Assembly: GCA_964405335.1 (NCBI GenBank)
Contig: CAYONP010000069.1
Coordinates: forward strand, 1-33,055
Length of the DNA stretch: 33,055 nucleotides
Direction: 5' to 3'
Source: CAYONP01 sp964405335
Lineage (GTDB): Bacteria > Armatimonadota > UBA10988
Numbering within the stretch: position 1 is the stretch's first letter; each line of letters starts with the position of its first letter. Positions 8,384 through 16,507 of the stretch are shown here, one piece after another. The notes beneath the pieces are model-generated. The model was not told the DNA's origin, made no database searches, and worked only from the letters and a program-made list of their open reading frames with translations. Both the position numbers and the translations under genes were made by a program.

Positions 8384-8763
8384 GCGGCCCGCGGGCGCGC
8401 TGGCTGACCGCGCTGCTCGCCGGCGGCTATCTGACCATCGGCGCCGAAGTCTACCTCTCGCACCGCGGCATCGTGGCCGAACATCCGGTCGCCTGGCTGC
8501 CCATCGTCGCCTCGCCGCTCGTCGCCGCCGCTCTGCTGCTCGCTGCGTTGCGGCCGACACCGGGCCCCAACCTCGTCGCCCGCCTGCTGCTGGCCTGCTC
8601 GGTGGCCATCGGCACGGCCGGGATGTGGTTCCACAACGAGGATCTGCTCGAGCACGGCCTGGACCTGGCCACGCTGACGGTGACGCCACCGCCGCTGGCA
8701 CCGGCGGCGCTGGTCGGCTCCGGGTTGATGGGGCTGATAGTACTCTGGCCGGCCAGGCGGTGA
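8380..8763 (+). CDS. Small four-TM membrane protein of unknown function
   Basis: 127 aa, starting in an ATGA overlap with the TolC-like gene, so it belongs to the efflux operon. Four hydrophobic segments are visible: about 8-27, 37-58, 66-86 and 105-123. A short loop between TM3 and TM4 contains His and acidic residues (FHNEDLLEHGLD), which could bind metal. I recognise no family. The coupling to the pump suggests an accessory role, but nothing in the sequence proves it. It is the last gene of the operon; a 66-nt gap follows. Confidence 0.7.
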   Translation: MSGPRARWLTALLAGGYLTIGAEVYLSHRGIVAEHPVAWLPIVASPLVAAALLLAALRPTPGPNLVARLLLACSVAIGTAGMWFHNEDLLEHGLDLATLTVTPPPLAPAALVGSGLMGLIVLWPARR

Positions 8764-8829
8764 GCCGCACCGTCGCCGCCCGCGCAAGTCCGCCGCCGCC
8801 CGTGTGTTCAGCCCGACAGGAGCACCGCG

Positions 8830-9969
8830 ATGCCGTGGCTTGGCTCGGTCGTCTGCCTGCTGGCGCTACCCTACCCGATTGCCGACGCGGGGCAGACCGT
8901 CGCCTATGACGCCGCCGGGCGGCCGGTCGACGTCGCGCCGGGCGAGCCGCTGTATGGCCAGGACGCGCACTACGTGACGCTGCCGATGCGCCTCCGCGAC
9001 AACGGCGATGGCACCGTGAGCGACCTGCAGACCGGGCTGATCTGGCAGCGCCGGCCGGCCGGGCCGATGACCTGGGACGAGGCGGTGCGCCACGCCGCGG
9101 GGCTGGTCGTCGCCGGGGCCGACGACTGGCGGCTGCCGAGCATCAAGGAGCTCACCTCGCTGGCCGACTTCGACGGCTCCATCCGGCGGTGGCGACCGTA
9201 TCTCGACACGCGGTTCTTCGCCTTCGAGTATGGCGACCCGCGGCGCGGCGAGCGGCCGATCGACAGCCAGTACTGGTCGTCGACCCGTTACCTCGGCCGA
9301 ACGATGTTCGGTGACGAAGCGGCGTTCGGGTTCAACTTCGCCGATGCTCACATCAAGGCCTACCCGGTCCGCATCGAGCACCCGCCCGGCGCTCCGCCGG
9401 GGCCGAGCGGCAAGCTCAACCGCGTGCTCTGCTGCCGCGGCAATCCAGCCTATGGCCGGAACGACTTCGCCGACCACGGCGACGGCACAGTGACCGACCG
9501 GGCCACCGGCCTGACCTGGACCCAGGCGACCAGCGCCCAGCCGATGGACTGGCCGACGGCGCTGGCCTATGCCGAGGGCCTGAGCCTGGCCGGTCACGAC
9601 GATTGGCGGCTGCCCGACGCGAAGGAGTTGCAGAGCATCGTCGACTATGGCCGCGCGCCCGAGGCGGCCGACCCGGCGCGGCGCGGACCGGCGATCGACC
9701 CGCACTTTGTGCTGGCCGACCCGGAAGCCTGGTGCTGGACCGGTACGACCCACGGTGATCACTTCGCCACGGCGGTCTATGTCTGCTTCGGGCGCGGTCT
9801 GTCGGCGCTGCGCGACCGGGCCGGCCGGCAGGTCGACGCCCACGGCGCCGGCGCGCTGCGTAGCGACCCGAAGGTCGGCGAGCCGGCGCGCTACCGCGAG
9901 GGCATGGGCCCGCAGCGCGACGAGGTTCGGATTCTGAACTACGTTCGGTGCGTGCGGCGGGACGACTGA
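8830..9969 (+). CDS. Secreted protein with duplicated DUF1566 (Lcl C-terminal-like) domain
   Basis: 379 aa with an N-terminal signal peptide (about 1-20) and a GGAG site 7 nt before ATG. It contains two copies of the DUF1566 pattern: DNGDGTVSDLQTGLIWQ with GADDWRLPSIKEL, and DHGDGTVTDRATGLTWTQ with GHDDWRLPDAKELQ. It ends with the usual YVRCVRR. DUF1566/Lcl domains occur in surface proteins of many bacteria, including Legionella Lcl where they bind glycosaminoglycans; the role here is not known. It stands between the efflux operon and the URO-D pair, with gaps of 66 and 47 nt, so it may be its own unit or read-through from either side. Confidence 0.85.
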   Translation: MPWLGSVVCLLALPYPIADAGQTVAYDAAGRPVDVAPGEPLYGQDAHYVTLPMRLRDNGDGTVSDLQTGLIWQRRPAGPMTWDEAVRHAAGLVVAGADDWRLPSIKELTSLADFDGSIRRWRPYLDTRFFAFEYGDPRRGERPIDSQYWSSTRYLGRTMFGDEAAFGFNFADAHIKAYPVRIEHPPGAPPGPSGKLNRVLCCRGNPAYGRNDFADHGDGTVTDRATGLTWTQATSAQPMDWPTALAYAEGLSLAGHDDWRLPDAKELQSIVDYGRAPEAADPARRGPAIDPHFVLADPEAWCWTGTTHGDHFATAVYVCFGRGLSALRDRAGRQVDAHGAGALRSDPKVGEPARYREGMGPQRDEVRILNYVRCVRRDD

Positions 9970-10016
9970 GGAGGGAGGGCGGCCCCGCCGGCCAACCCCA
10001 TGACGGGGAAGGTTGG

Positions 10017-11075
10017 ATGACTCCTCGGCAGCGGCTCGACGCGGTGTTCGCGCTCGAACCTCCGGATCGCACCCCGGTGCTCAGCGGCTGGATCGCCAAT
10101 CCGCCCTATCTCTGGCAGCTCGCCGGCGTGAGCCAGGCCGACTACGAAGCCGATCCGTTCGCTGTCGGCGTGGCGGCCTATCGCGCGCTCGGCGCCGACG
10201 GCCTGCTGGCGATGTTCTTCCCGCGGGCCGGCAGCGAATACCGCTGCGTCGACCAGGAGACCTACCACGCCGCCGACCGCGGCCTCAGCTATGACGAAGC
10301 CTGCGCGCGGATCGACGCGCTGCCCGAGCCCGAGGCGGTCGAGGCGAAATTCGACCTCGAGGCGCGGTATGAGCACTACCGCGCCGACTGGCTGCACCAC
10401 CAGTCGCGCTGCGGCGAGATGGCCTGGATGCCGGCGCAGTGGGGCGCCGGGGCGCGGATCACGCACTATGGCTGGCTCGGCTACGAGAACTGGTTCATCC
10501 TCCACGCCGCCGACGAGAAGCGGGCGCGCAAGCTGCTCGAATCGACCAGCGCCGACGCCTACTGCCAGTCGTTGCTGCTCGCCCGGCTGATGGCCGAAGG
10601 GCTCTACCCGAAGGCCGTGCTGCTCGGCGAGGATATCTGCGATCAGCGCGGCCCGATGCTCCGGCCGGAGTTCCTCGAACGCCACTGGCTGCCGCTGGTC
10701 GCCCGCGGGCTGGAGCCGATCCGGGCCGTCGGCGGCCGGCCGGTGTGGCACTCCGACGGCAACGTCATGCCGCTGGTCGACGGCCTGCTCGAGGCCGGCG
10801 TGTGCGGCTTTCAGGGGTTCCAGCCCGAGTGCGGCGTGACCCTCGAGAAGCTGGTCGACAAGCGGACCCGCGAGGGTGAGTCGCTGCTCATCTTCGGCCC
10901 GCTGGCGGTCACCACCGAGCTGCCGCGGATGACGCCCGAGCAGGTCATCGGGCGCGTCCACGAGGCGATCGAAACCTGCGCCGGCCGGGCGCACCTGTGC
11001 CTCTTCTGCTCGAACACCATCTGCCCCGACGTGCCGCTGGAGAACATCGTGGCCATGCACGGGGCGGTCCGATGA
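10017..11075 (+). CDS. URO-D family (uroporphyrinogen decarboxylase / corrinoid methyltransferase-like) protein
   Basis: 352 aa TIM-barrel protein; no signal peptide, so cytoplasmic. ATG 10017 follows GGGGAAGG; an earlier in-frame start would run back into the DUF1566 gene. Family marks: N-terminal RQRLDAVFALEPPDRTPV, the LGEDICDQRGPMLRPEFLERHWLPLV block, and the HSDGNVMPLVDGLLEAGVCGFQGFQPECG strand-helix region. The known methyltransferases of this superfamily (MtaA/MtbA type) bind zinc with His-x-Cys plus a later Cys. Here the first pair is H245-x-D247, while a Cys is present near the end (LFCSNTI). True UroD activity is unlikely given the sequence. Substrate unknown. Coupled by ATGA to a second family member. 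Confidence 0.85.
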   Translation: MTPRQRLDAVFALEPPDRTPVLSGWIANPPYLWQLAGVSQADYEADPFAVGVAAYRALGADGLLAMFFPRAGSEYRCVDQETYHAADRGLSYDEACARIDALPEPEAVEAKFDLEARYEHYRADWLHHQSRCGEMAWMPAQWGAGARITHYGWLGYENWFILHAADEKRARKLLESTSADAYCQSLLLARLMAEGLYPKAVLLGEDICDQRGPMLRPEFLERHWLPLVARGLEPIRAVGGRPVWHSDGNVMPLVDGLLEAGVCGFQGFQPECGVTLEKLVDKRTREGESLLIFGPLAVTTELPRMTPEQVIGRVHEAIETCAGRAHLCLFCSNTICPDVPLENIVAMHGAVR

Positions 11076-12100
11076 CCAGCCTGGAGCGGCTCCGTTGCGC
11101 GCTACGCGGCGGTACGCCCGACCGGGTGCCGGTCAGTCCGTTCGGCTGGGGGCATGTCGACCCCGACAGCGACGTGGGCGCCGAGATGCTCGCCCGGCTC
11201 GACCTGCTCATCCCCGTCGGCGCGGGCGGCGATCCGTTCTTCGGCGCCGAGCCGGCGGTCGAACATCGGCGCGAGGGACGCGACCAGATCACCATCTTCC
11301 ACACGCCCGCGGGCGATCTGCGGCAGGTGCACCGGCACACGGCGATCACCTCGGCGACGGTCGAGTTCGCCTGCCGCACACCGGCCGACCTGGAGCAGAT
11401 TGCCGCCATGCCGCACCGGCCGGCCGGCATCGCGCTGGAGCAGTATGCCGCGTGGGTCGAGCGGGCCGGCGACGAGGCGTTGGTGCTGGTCGGCGTGCCC
11501 GACGCGATTTGCTGGCCGGCAACGCTGCTCAGCCCCGAGGATTTCTGCCTCTGCTGGGCCGAGGCGCCGGCGGCGATGCGCGACCTGGTCGCCCTGGCGC
11601 AGTCGCGGCTGGTGCCCTGGATCGGCGCGCTGTGCGAGGCTGGCGTGCGGGCCTTCCGGATCATCGGCGGCGAGTATGCCACCACGCAGCTCGGGCCGCG
11701 GGGTTTCGAGGCACTCTGCCTGGAGCAGGATCGCGAGCTGTGCCGGCTGATGCGCCGCCACGACGCGATTGCCTACTACCACAACCACGGGCCGGTGATG
11801 CGCTACCTCGACCTGTTCCGCGCGGTCGAGATGCACGCGCTCGATCCGCTCGAGGGTCCGCCCTACGGCGACTGCGACCTGCGCGCGGCCAAGTCGGCGC
11901 TGGGCGACATCTGCCTGGTGGGCAACCTCGACGACATGGAACAGATCGAGCAATGGCCGCACGACCGGCTGCGCGCCCTGGCCGCCGAGCGGCTGGCGGC
12001 CGCCGGCCCGGCCGGCTTCGTGCTCGGCGGCACGGCCTCGGGCACGTACACGGAACGCGGGGCGCGCGGGTTTCTGGCGCTGCTCGAGGTGGTCGCGTAG
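11072..12100 (+). CDS. Second URO-D family protein, paralogue of the upstream gene
   Basis: 342 aa, cytoplasmic, starting in an ATGA overlap with the upstream URO-D gene. It begins with SLERLRCALRGGTPDRVPVSPFGWG, a typical URO-D N-terminus. It keeps the ALCEAGVRAFRIIGGEYATTQLGPRGFEAL and YYHNHGPVMRYLDLF blocks, and ends with GFVLGGTASGTYTERG. At the position where methyltransferase relatives carry His-x-Cys it has H237-x-H239, so metal binding is possible but altered. The two proteins differ clearly, so a heterodimer or two-step function is as likely as redundancy. Its TAG stop codon is part of the GTAG of the repeat element that follows. Confidence 0.83.
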   Translation: MTSLERLRCALRGGTPDRVPVSPFGWGHVDPDSDVGAEMLARLDLLIPVGAGGDPFFGAEPAVEHRREGRDQITIFHTPAGDLRQVHRHTAITSATVEFACRTPADLEQIAAMPHRPAGIALEQYAAWVERAGDEALVLVGVPDAICWPATLLSPEDFCLCWAEAPAAMRDLVALAQSRLVPWIGALCEAGVRAFRIIGGEYATTQLGPRGFEALCLEQDRELCRLMRRHDAIAYYHNHGPVMRYLDLFRAVEMHALDPLEGPPYGDCDLRAAKSALGDICLVGNLDDMEQIEQWPHDRLRALAAERLAAAGPAGFVLGGTASGTYTERGARGFLALLEVVA

Positions 12101-12256
12101 GCCGACCGTCCCGGTCGGCGGCGCTTTCGGCGAAAGCGCCCTACCTCGGCGCGTAGGCCGACCGTCCCGGTCGGCGGCGCTTTCGGCGAAAGCGCCCTAC
12201 CTCGGCGCGTAGGCCGACCGTCCCGGTCGGCGGCGCTTTCGGCGAAAGCGCCCTAC
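12097..12256. repeat. Three tandem copies of a 48-bp perfect double-hairpin element (REP/BIME-like)
   Basis: Copies occupy 12097-12144, 12153-12200 and 12209-12256, separated by the 8-nt linker CTCGGCGC, giving a 56-bp period with no mismatch between copies. Each reads GTAG; hairpin GCCGACCG-TCC-CGGTCGGC; hairpin GGCGCTTTC-GGC-GAAAGCGCC; CTAC. GTAG pairs with CTAC, so every base except the two 3-nt loops can pair, forming a closed three-way junction. The array fills the gap between two convergent genes exactly: the first GTAG holds the TAG stop of the URO-D gene, and the last CTAC abuts the stop of the minus-strand gene. It may terminate transcription from both sides or protect 3' ends; it resembles BIMEs spread by RAYT transposases (inference). 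Confidence 0.85.
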
Positions 12257-13858
12257 CTACGCGTCGCCGCGCGAGAGGATGAGCAGCCAATCCTGGAAGA
12301 TCGGCAGGCGCTCGAAGGGCAGGCGCCATTGGCCGTCGGCGTCGGCCTGGGCCGCGCCGCGCCAGTGCACCTCGCCGTCGATCGGGCTGACCAGCCGCGC
12401 GCTGTAGGCCAGGCCGGGCTCCAGCTCGCGCATCGGCGGCGGGCCCCAGGCGGCGCCGGCCTGCAGGTAGACCAGCCGCAGCTCACCGGGTATGCCCGCG
12501 GCGAACGCGCCGCCGGGCTGCTCGGGCGTCGCGTGCGGGGCGACCCAGCTCGGCTGCGGCTCAATCCGCGTCCAGTCATAGCCGGCCAGGATCCGCTTGG
12601 CCGCGGCCAGGTGGCTCGAGCCGGGCAGGTGCATCGCCTCTTCCCACGGGGTCGAGCCCCAGGCCAGGCCGTGCGGGCTGGGACCGTAGGGCATCGTCCG
12701 CCCGTTGGCCTGCCACAGCCCGTTGGCACCATAGGTGAAGCCCTTGCAGCCGCCGAGGATCGAGGCCCAGAACATCAGCCGGATGACCTCCTGCCGGCAG
12801 GCCTCGCCGATCCCCTCGTAGCAGACCTCGCTGTTGACCACCGGCATCCGCGGCTCGCGCGGGATGGCCTCGGCGACCACGCGGATGGTGTTCGGCAGGC
12901 TGCCCCGGTCGCCGTGGCCGGTCTGCAGCATCTCAAAGTCGAGCAGGGCTGGGTCGTCGACCTGCTCGCGCCCGGCCGAGGTGGGATGGATGCCGACCGG
13001 CCGGTCGAACGGATCGATCGCCCGCACATAGCGCGCCAGCTCGGTCCAGCCGGCCTTCTGCTGCGCCACGTCGCGCTCGCGGTCGTCGGTCAGATACCAA
13101 GGCATGGCCCCCTCGCCGGCGAGGCACCAGGCCACCGGCAGCGCCGCCCAGCGGGCGACCAGGTAACGCCAGTGCCGCTTCATCCGCTCGACGCCGAGCC
13201 AGGGCAAGTAGTAGCCCCAGCAGCCGACGATGCAGGGCGTCAGACCGGCGTCGACCAGCGCCTCGAGGCGCAGGTCGGCGAGATCGAAGTAGCGCGGGTT
13301 GATCCGCGCCCAGTCGGCCGCCCAGGGATAGCCCGCCTCGTTCCGCCCGCGCGGGTCATAGGCCGGCATGTCGGGGTAGAGGCCGGCGACGATCTGGATC
13401 ACGCTGAAGCCCTTGGCCACCCGGTCGGCAATCAGCAAACGAAAGTCCTGCGGCCAGCGGATCCGCTCGCAGAGCCCCATCCACCAGGTGTCGCCGAGCC
13501 AGAAAAAGGGCGTGCCGTCGGCGTGGGTGAAGGTGCGGCGGTCGGCCGAGACGGCGATGCCACCATGGCGGCGGAGCGGGTTGTCGCCCGCATAGTGCGT
13601 CAGCTCGATCACCCCCTCGCGGCCGTGCAGGCCGGCATTCGTGGTGTCGGAGCAGTGGCTGAGCCAGGTGTGCGTGCCGGGCAGCGGTGAGCTGTAACGC
13701 ACGCGCCAGCCGTCGTCGCCGGCCCAGAAGGCGGGCACGCGGCGCTCGACGCCGGCCGGGTCGCGGAAGAGCACGTCGAGCTCGACCTCGGCGAACGGGT
13801 CGGCATAGCTGCGGTCGCTGCGAAAACCGAGCTCCCAGACGGTGTTGACGGTCGGCAC
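12257..13858 (-). CDS. DUF5060/DUF4038 apiosidase-like glycoside hydrolase
   Basis: 533 aa. Start GTG with GGGAGGTGA just upstream, located inside the end of the preceding gene; only 3 nt separate the two. Order: N-terminal DUF5060-type beta domain (about 6-90), DUF4038 TIM barrel (about 100-425, with FTHADGTPFFWLGDTWWMGL as its entry signature), and a C-terminal beta domain like the putative collagen-binding domain that usually follows. Candidate catalytic acids by position in the clan: E249 (CLAGEGAMPW) and E344 (VVNSEVCYEG). Members studied in gut Bacteroides cleave apiose from rhamnogalacturonan II (GH140); the substrate here is unknown. No signal peptide is visible, unusual for this group, so it may act on imported oligosaccharides. 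Confidence 0.85.
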   Translation of the reverse strand: MPTVNTVWELGFRSDRSYADPFAEVELDVLFRDPAGVERRVPAFWAGDDGWRVRYSSPLPGTHTWLSHCSDTTNAGLHGREGVIELTHYAGDNPLRRHGGIAVSADRRTFTHADGTPFFWLGDTWWMGLCERIRWPQDFRLLIADRVAKGFSVIQIVAGLYPDMPAYDPRGRNEAGYPWAADWARINPRYFDLADLRLEALVDAGLTPCIVGCWGYYLPWLGVERMKRHWRYLVARWAALPVAWCLAGEGAMPWYLTDDRERDVAQQKAGWTELARYVRAIDPFDRPVGIHPTSAGREQVDDPALLDFEMLQTGHGDRGSLPNTIRVVAEAIPREPRMPVVNSEVCYEGIGEACRQEVIRLMFWASILGGCKGFTYGANGLWQANGRTMPYGPSPHGLAWGSTPWEEAMHLPGSSHLAAAKRILAGYDWTRIEPQPSWVAPHATPEQPGGAFAAGIPGELRLVYLQAGAAWGPPPMRELEPGLAYSARLVSPIDGEVHWRGAAQADADGQWRLPFERLPIFQDWLLILSRGDA

Positions 13859-13861
13859 GGC

Positions 13862-15877
13862 TCACCTCCCTTGCGGCGGCAGCAGCTCCACGCGGCGCAA
13901 ACAGAAGGCGTCATACTCCACGCCCGCGTGGTTCCTCCCCGAAAAGACCAGCCACAACGTCCGGCCGTCGGCCGACATCCACTTGGTCGGCAGGCGATAG
14001 CCGTGGGTCTGCCCGAGGCCCCAGTCGTCGGTCTGCCACACCGCCCGCCACGGGCCCCACGGCTCGGGCGCGGCGTAGAGCCCCCAGCCGCCGGCGTCGT
14101 CGTGGGCCAGCGCCATCAGGTAGCAACCGAGCCCGGCATTGAAGGCCACGTCGAGCCGCCGGCAGCCGGCCAGGCGGGTCAGCACGCCGGTGCGCTCGGC
14201 GATGTCGGCCGACCAGACCGGCTCGCCGTCGCGCCGGCCGGCGTAGAAGCTCCAGGCCGCCCGCTCACGCAGCCGGTCGCGCGGGGCGCGGGCGAGCACC
14301 ACGCGGTCATACCGCTCATAGGCGCTCGGCCCGTCGCTCGAATAGACGTAGACGAACCCATCGCGCGCGCCTGAGTAATCCCGGCCGAAGTTGCAGAAGG
14401 CGGGGCAGCCGAAGCTCTGGTCGAAGGCGAAGCCCCACTCCCAGGTCGCGCCGTGGTCGGTCGACCAGATCAGTTGGCTGTTGCCGACGTTGCGCACCAG
14501 CGCATAGAGCGTGCCGTCGAGGCAGAGCAGGCCGCTCGCCTTGGGCCCGGCGGCGCCATTGCCGAGGCGCTCGCCCGTGGCGGTGCGCAGGTTCTCGGCG
14601 CGGTGATCCTCCGGCCCGCCGGTGATGCGGGCGAAGCCCTGGCTCAGTTTCGCCTCGGTCCGCGGCTCGAAGCCCCAGCCGTCGCCGTAGCTGGTGTAGA
14701 GCGCATCGTCGTCGGCCCAGGTCAGCGGCCAGTTATCGCTGCCGACCGCGTCGCGGCGAATCTCGTCGCCGAAGCGCACCGCGCCGATGCGGTCGGCCGG
14801 ATGCTCGTCGACAACCGCGGCCATGAGCGGATTGAGCAGGTCCTCTTCGAGCCCGCCCCAGAACGACGTGCCGCGCGCCTGATTGCCGAAGCGGACGACG
14901 ATCAGGTCGAGGCTGGGGACGACCGCCAGAAACTCCTGCCCCGCGCCGGCACCGAAGTAGGCGTCGCGCGGCAGGCTGGCAAACACCCCGTCGGCGTTGT
15001 GCCACCAGCACAGGCCGGGCCGCGGCCGCGGGCCTTCGGCCGGGTCATCGCGCCGCGGCAGCGGCGCGCCGGCGTCGGCGACCAGGCGGTCGAGCGTGGC
15101 CGCGCCCAGGATTCGCCGCCCTTGCCAGTCGCCGCGGCGGAGCATCAGCCGGCCGACGCGGGCGACGGCGTCGGGGCTGTAGCTCCCGCCGCCCCAGTTG
15201 GGCACCAGCGGCAGTCCGTCGGTTGGCCAGGTCCGGCCGTAGCCGCAGGTCCACTCGGCCGGGTCGGCACCGATCGGCTCCATCACCCGCGCGGCCAGCT
15301 CGTCGCGCGCGTTGCGGCCGGTCGCCGCGGTGACGCACCAGGCCAGCATGGCCATGCCGGGGTTCGAGTACTGGAATGCGCTACCGGGCTCGAACAGCAT
15401 CGGCGCCCGGTCGCGCGCGACCAGGAACGGGTTCGCGTCGCGGCCCCAGAACTCGGCCTCCCAGCCGGTCTCGACGTGCTCGGAGTCGCTCATGCCCGAG
15501 CAGTGGGTGGCCAGGTGGCGGACCAGGATGCGCTGGTGATCGGGGCTGTCGCGCCAGGCGGCGACGTACTTCGAGGCCGGCTCGTCGGGGTCGATCGCGC
15601 CGTCGTCGAGCGCCAGACCGAGGGCGATGCCGCCGACAATCGACTTGGCCAGCGAGGCGGTGCTGTGCTTCGTCTGCCGACTCATGCCCTCGGCGTAGGT
15701 CTCGTGGACGACCGTGTCGTGGCGGATGATCAGCAGTGCCCGCCCGCCGCGGGCGAGTTGGTGCCGGCCGAGCGCGGCCAGCGCCTCGCTCGACAGACCG
15801 CAGGTCTCCGGCGCGGCCTCGCGCCAGGCGAAGGGCGGCTCGGCGGCGAGCAGGCTGAGCAGGGCAAGGAGCGTCAT
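13862..15877 (-). CDS. Fusion of serine beta-lactamase-fold hydrolase and DUF4185 beta-propeller-like domain
   Basis: 671 aa from ATG at 15877, with GGAG upstream; a signal peptide (MTLLALLSLLAAEPP) marks the start, and the longer open frame beyond it lies antisense to other genes. Residues about 25-360 are a class C-type beta-lactamase/esterase fold with S75-L-A-K78 (SxxK nucleophile and base) and Y170-S-N172 (YxN). Residues about 375-671 match DUF4185: DNWPLTWADDDALYTSYGDGWGF at the start, then repeated STDHGATWEWG-type propeller strands. The fusion is likely an exported esterase or amidase acting on a glycan or peptide rather than an antibiotic-resistance enzyme. It lies 74 nt downstream of the AHSA1-like gene and directly upstream of the apiosidase-like gene. 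Confidence 0.85.
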   Translation of the reverse strand: MTLLALLSLLAAEPPFAWREAAPETCGLSSEALAALGRHQLARGGRALLIIRHDTVVHETYAEGMSRQTKHSTASLAKSIVGGIALGLALDDGAIDPDEPASKYVAAWRDSPDHQRILVRHLATHCSGMSDSEHVETGWEAEFWGRDANPFLVARDRAPMLFEPGSAFQYSNPGMAMLAWCVTAATGRNARDELAARVMEPIGADPAEWTCGYGRTWPTDGLPLVPNWGGGSYSPDAVARVGRLMLRRGDWQGRRILGAATLDRLVADAGAPLPRRDDPAEGPRPRPGLCWWHNADGVFASLPRDAYFGAGAGQEFLAVVPSLDLIVVRFGNQARGTSFWGGLEEDLLNPLMAAVVDEHPADRIGAVRFGDEIRRDAVGSDNWPLTWADDDALYTSYGDGWGFEPRTEAKLSQGFARITGGPEDHRAENLRTATGERLGNGAAGPKASGLLCLDGTLYALVRNVGNSQLIWSTDHGATWEWGFAFDQSFGCPAFCNFGRDYSGARDGFVYVYSSDGPSAYERYDRVVLARAPRDRLRERAAWSFYAGRRDGEPVWSADIAERTGVLTRLAGCRRLDVAFNAGLGCYLMALAHDDAGGWGLYAAPEPWGPWRAVWQTDDWGLGQTHGYRLPTKWMSADGRTLWLVFSGRNHAGVEYDAFCLRRVELLPPQGR

Positions 15878-15951
15878 GGCGGGCTCCGGACAGCCGGTGC
15901 GGAGGACCGTTTCGCCGCCGGGCGGTGTCCCCCCTGCCCCCGGATCGCCGC

Positions 15952-16434
15952 TCAGCCGGCGCCGAGCAGCCGCTCGAGCCGGACGTAACCCAGCTCCATG
16001 CCGTCGGCCATGTCGGTCGCCATCGCCCCGTCCCGCGCCTCGGGCGACGAGTAGCGCACGGTCATGGTCATCATCGTGCCGCCGTCGACCTCGTCGAGCA
16101 CGACGGTGACCAGCGTTTCGCCGCCGGTCCAGTCCTCGTCGAACAGCTCGGTGTGGACGATCCGCTCGGGCGGCGTGACCTCGCGGAAAGTGCCGCTCAG
16201 GCCCATCACTTCGCCGTCGGCGCCGTGCCACTCCCAGCGCAGCTCGCCGCCGGGACGCGGGTCCATGCGGCAGACGGCCAGGTGCCAGGTGTCCAGTCCG
16301 CTCAACCACTGGGTGACCAGCTCGGGCCGGGTCCAGGCGGCGAACACCCGCTCGCGCGGCGCGGCGACGAACCTCGCCACCGTCAGCTCGCACTCCGACG
16401 GCGTGGTCACGGTCACTCCCCGGCTCTCCGGCAT
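15952..16434 (-). CDS. AHSA1/SRPBCC-family protein
   Basis: 160 aa, ATG with GGAGGAGAACCGG just upstream. It shows the hallmarks of the activator of Hsp90 ATPase homologue 1-like family: VARFVAAPRERVFAAWTRPELVTQWL at the N-terminus, MDPRPGGELRWEW in the middle, GTFREVTPPERIVHTELFDE, and the C-terminal MADGMELGYVRLERLL helix. These small cytoplasmic proteins form a helix-grip fold with a hydrophobic cavity; most are uncharacterised and often travel with ArsR regulators, none of which is seen here. First gene of a minus-strand group with the beta-lactamase fusion and the apiosidase-like enzyme. It diverges from the gene at 16508 across 73 nt in which I see no convincing promoter. Confidence 0.88.
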   Translation of the reverse strand: MPESRGVTVTTPSECELTVARFVAAPRERVFAAWTRPELVTQWLSGLDTWHLAVCRMDPRPGGELRWEWHGADGEVMGLSGTFREVTPPERIVHTELFDEDWTGGETLVTVVLDEVDGGTMMTMTVRYSSPEARDGAMATDMADGMELGYVRLERLLGAG

Positions 16435-16507
16435 CCGGTTCTCCTCCGCTCACTATGCGCCGCGAGGGATCGGCGCGTCGGGGGACAACCGACCAGCGGA
16501 GCCGCCG

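Noticed and set aside
12097..12256. CRISPR array
   Set aside because: The repeats have a constant 8-nt linker and no unique spacers, and each unit is a double palindrome; no cas gene is near.
13862..15877. Antibiotic-resistance beta-lactamase
   Set aside because: The fusion to DUF4185, glycan-hydrolase neighbours and the general breadth of this fold argue for an esterase or amidase; nothing points to antibiotic hydrolysis.
16435..16507. Promoters in the divergent gap between the AHSA1-like and GH42-like genes
   Set aside because: Only isolated -10-like strings (for example CATAGT on the minus strand) without a partner box at proper spacing; not enough to report as features.
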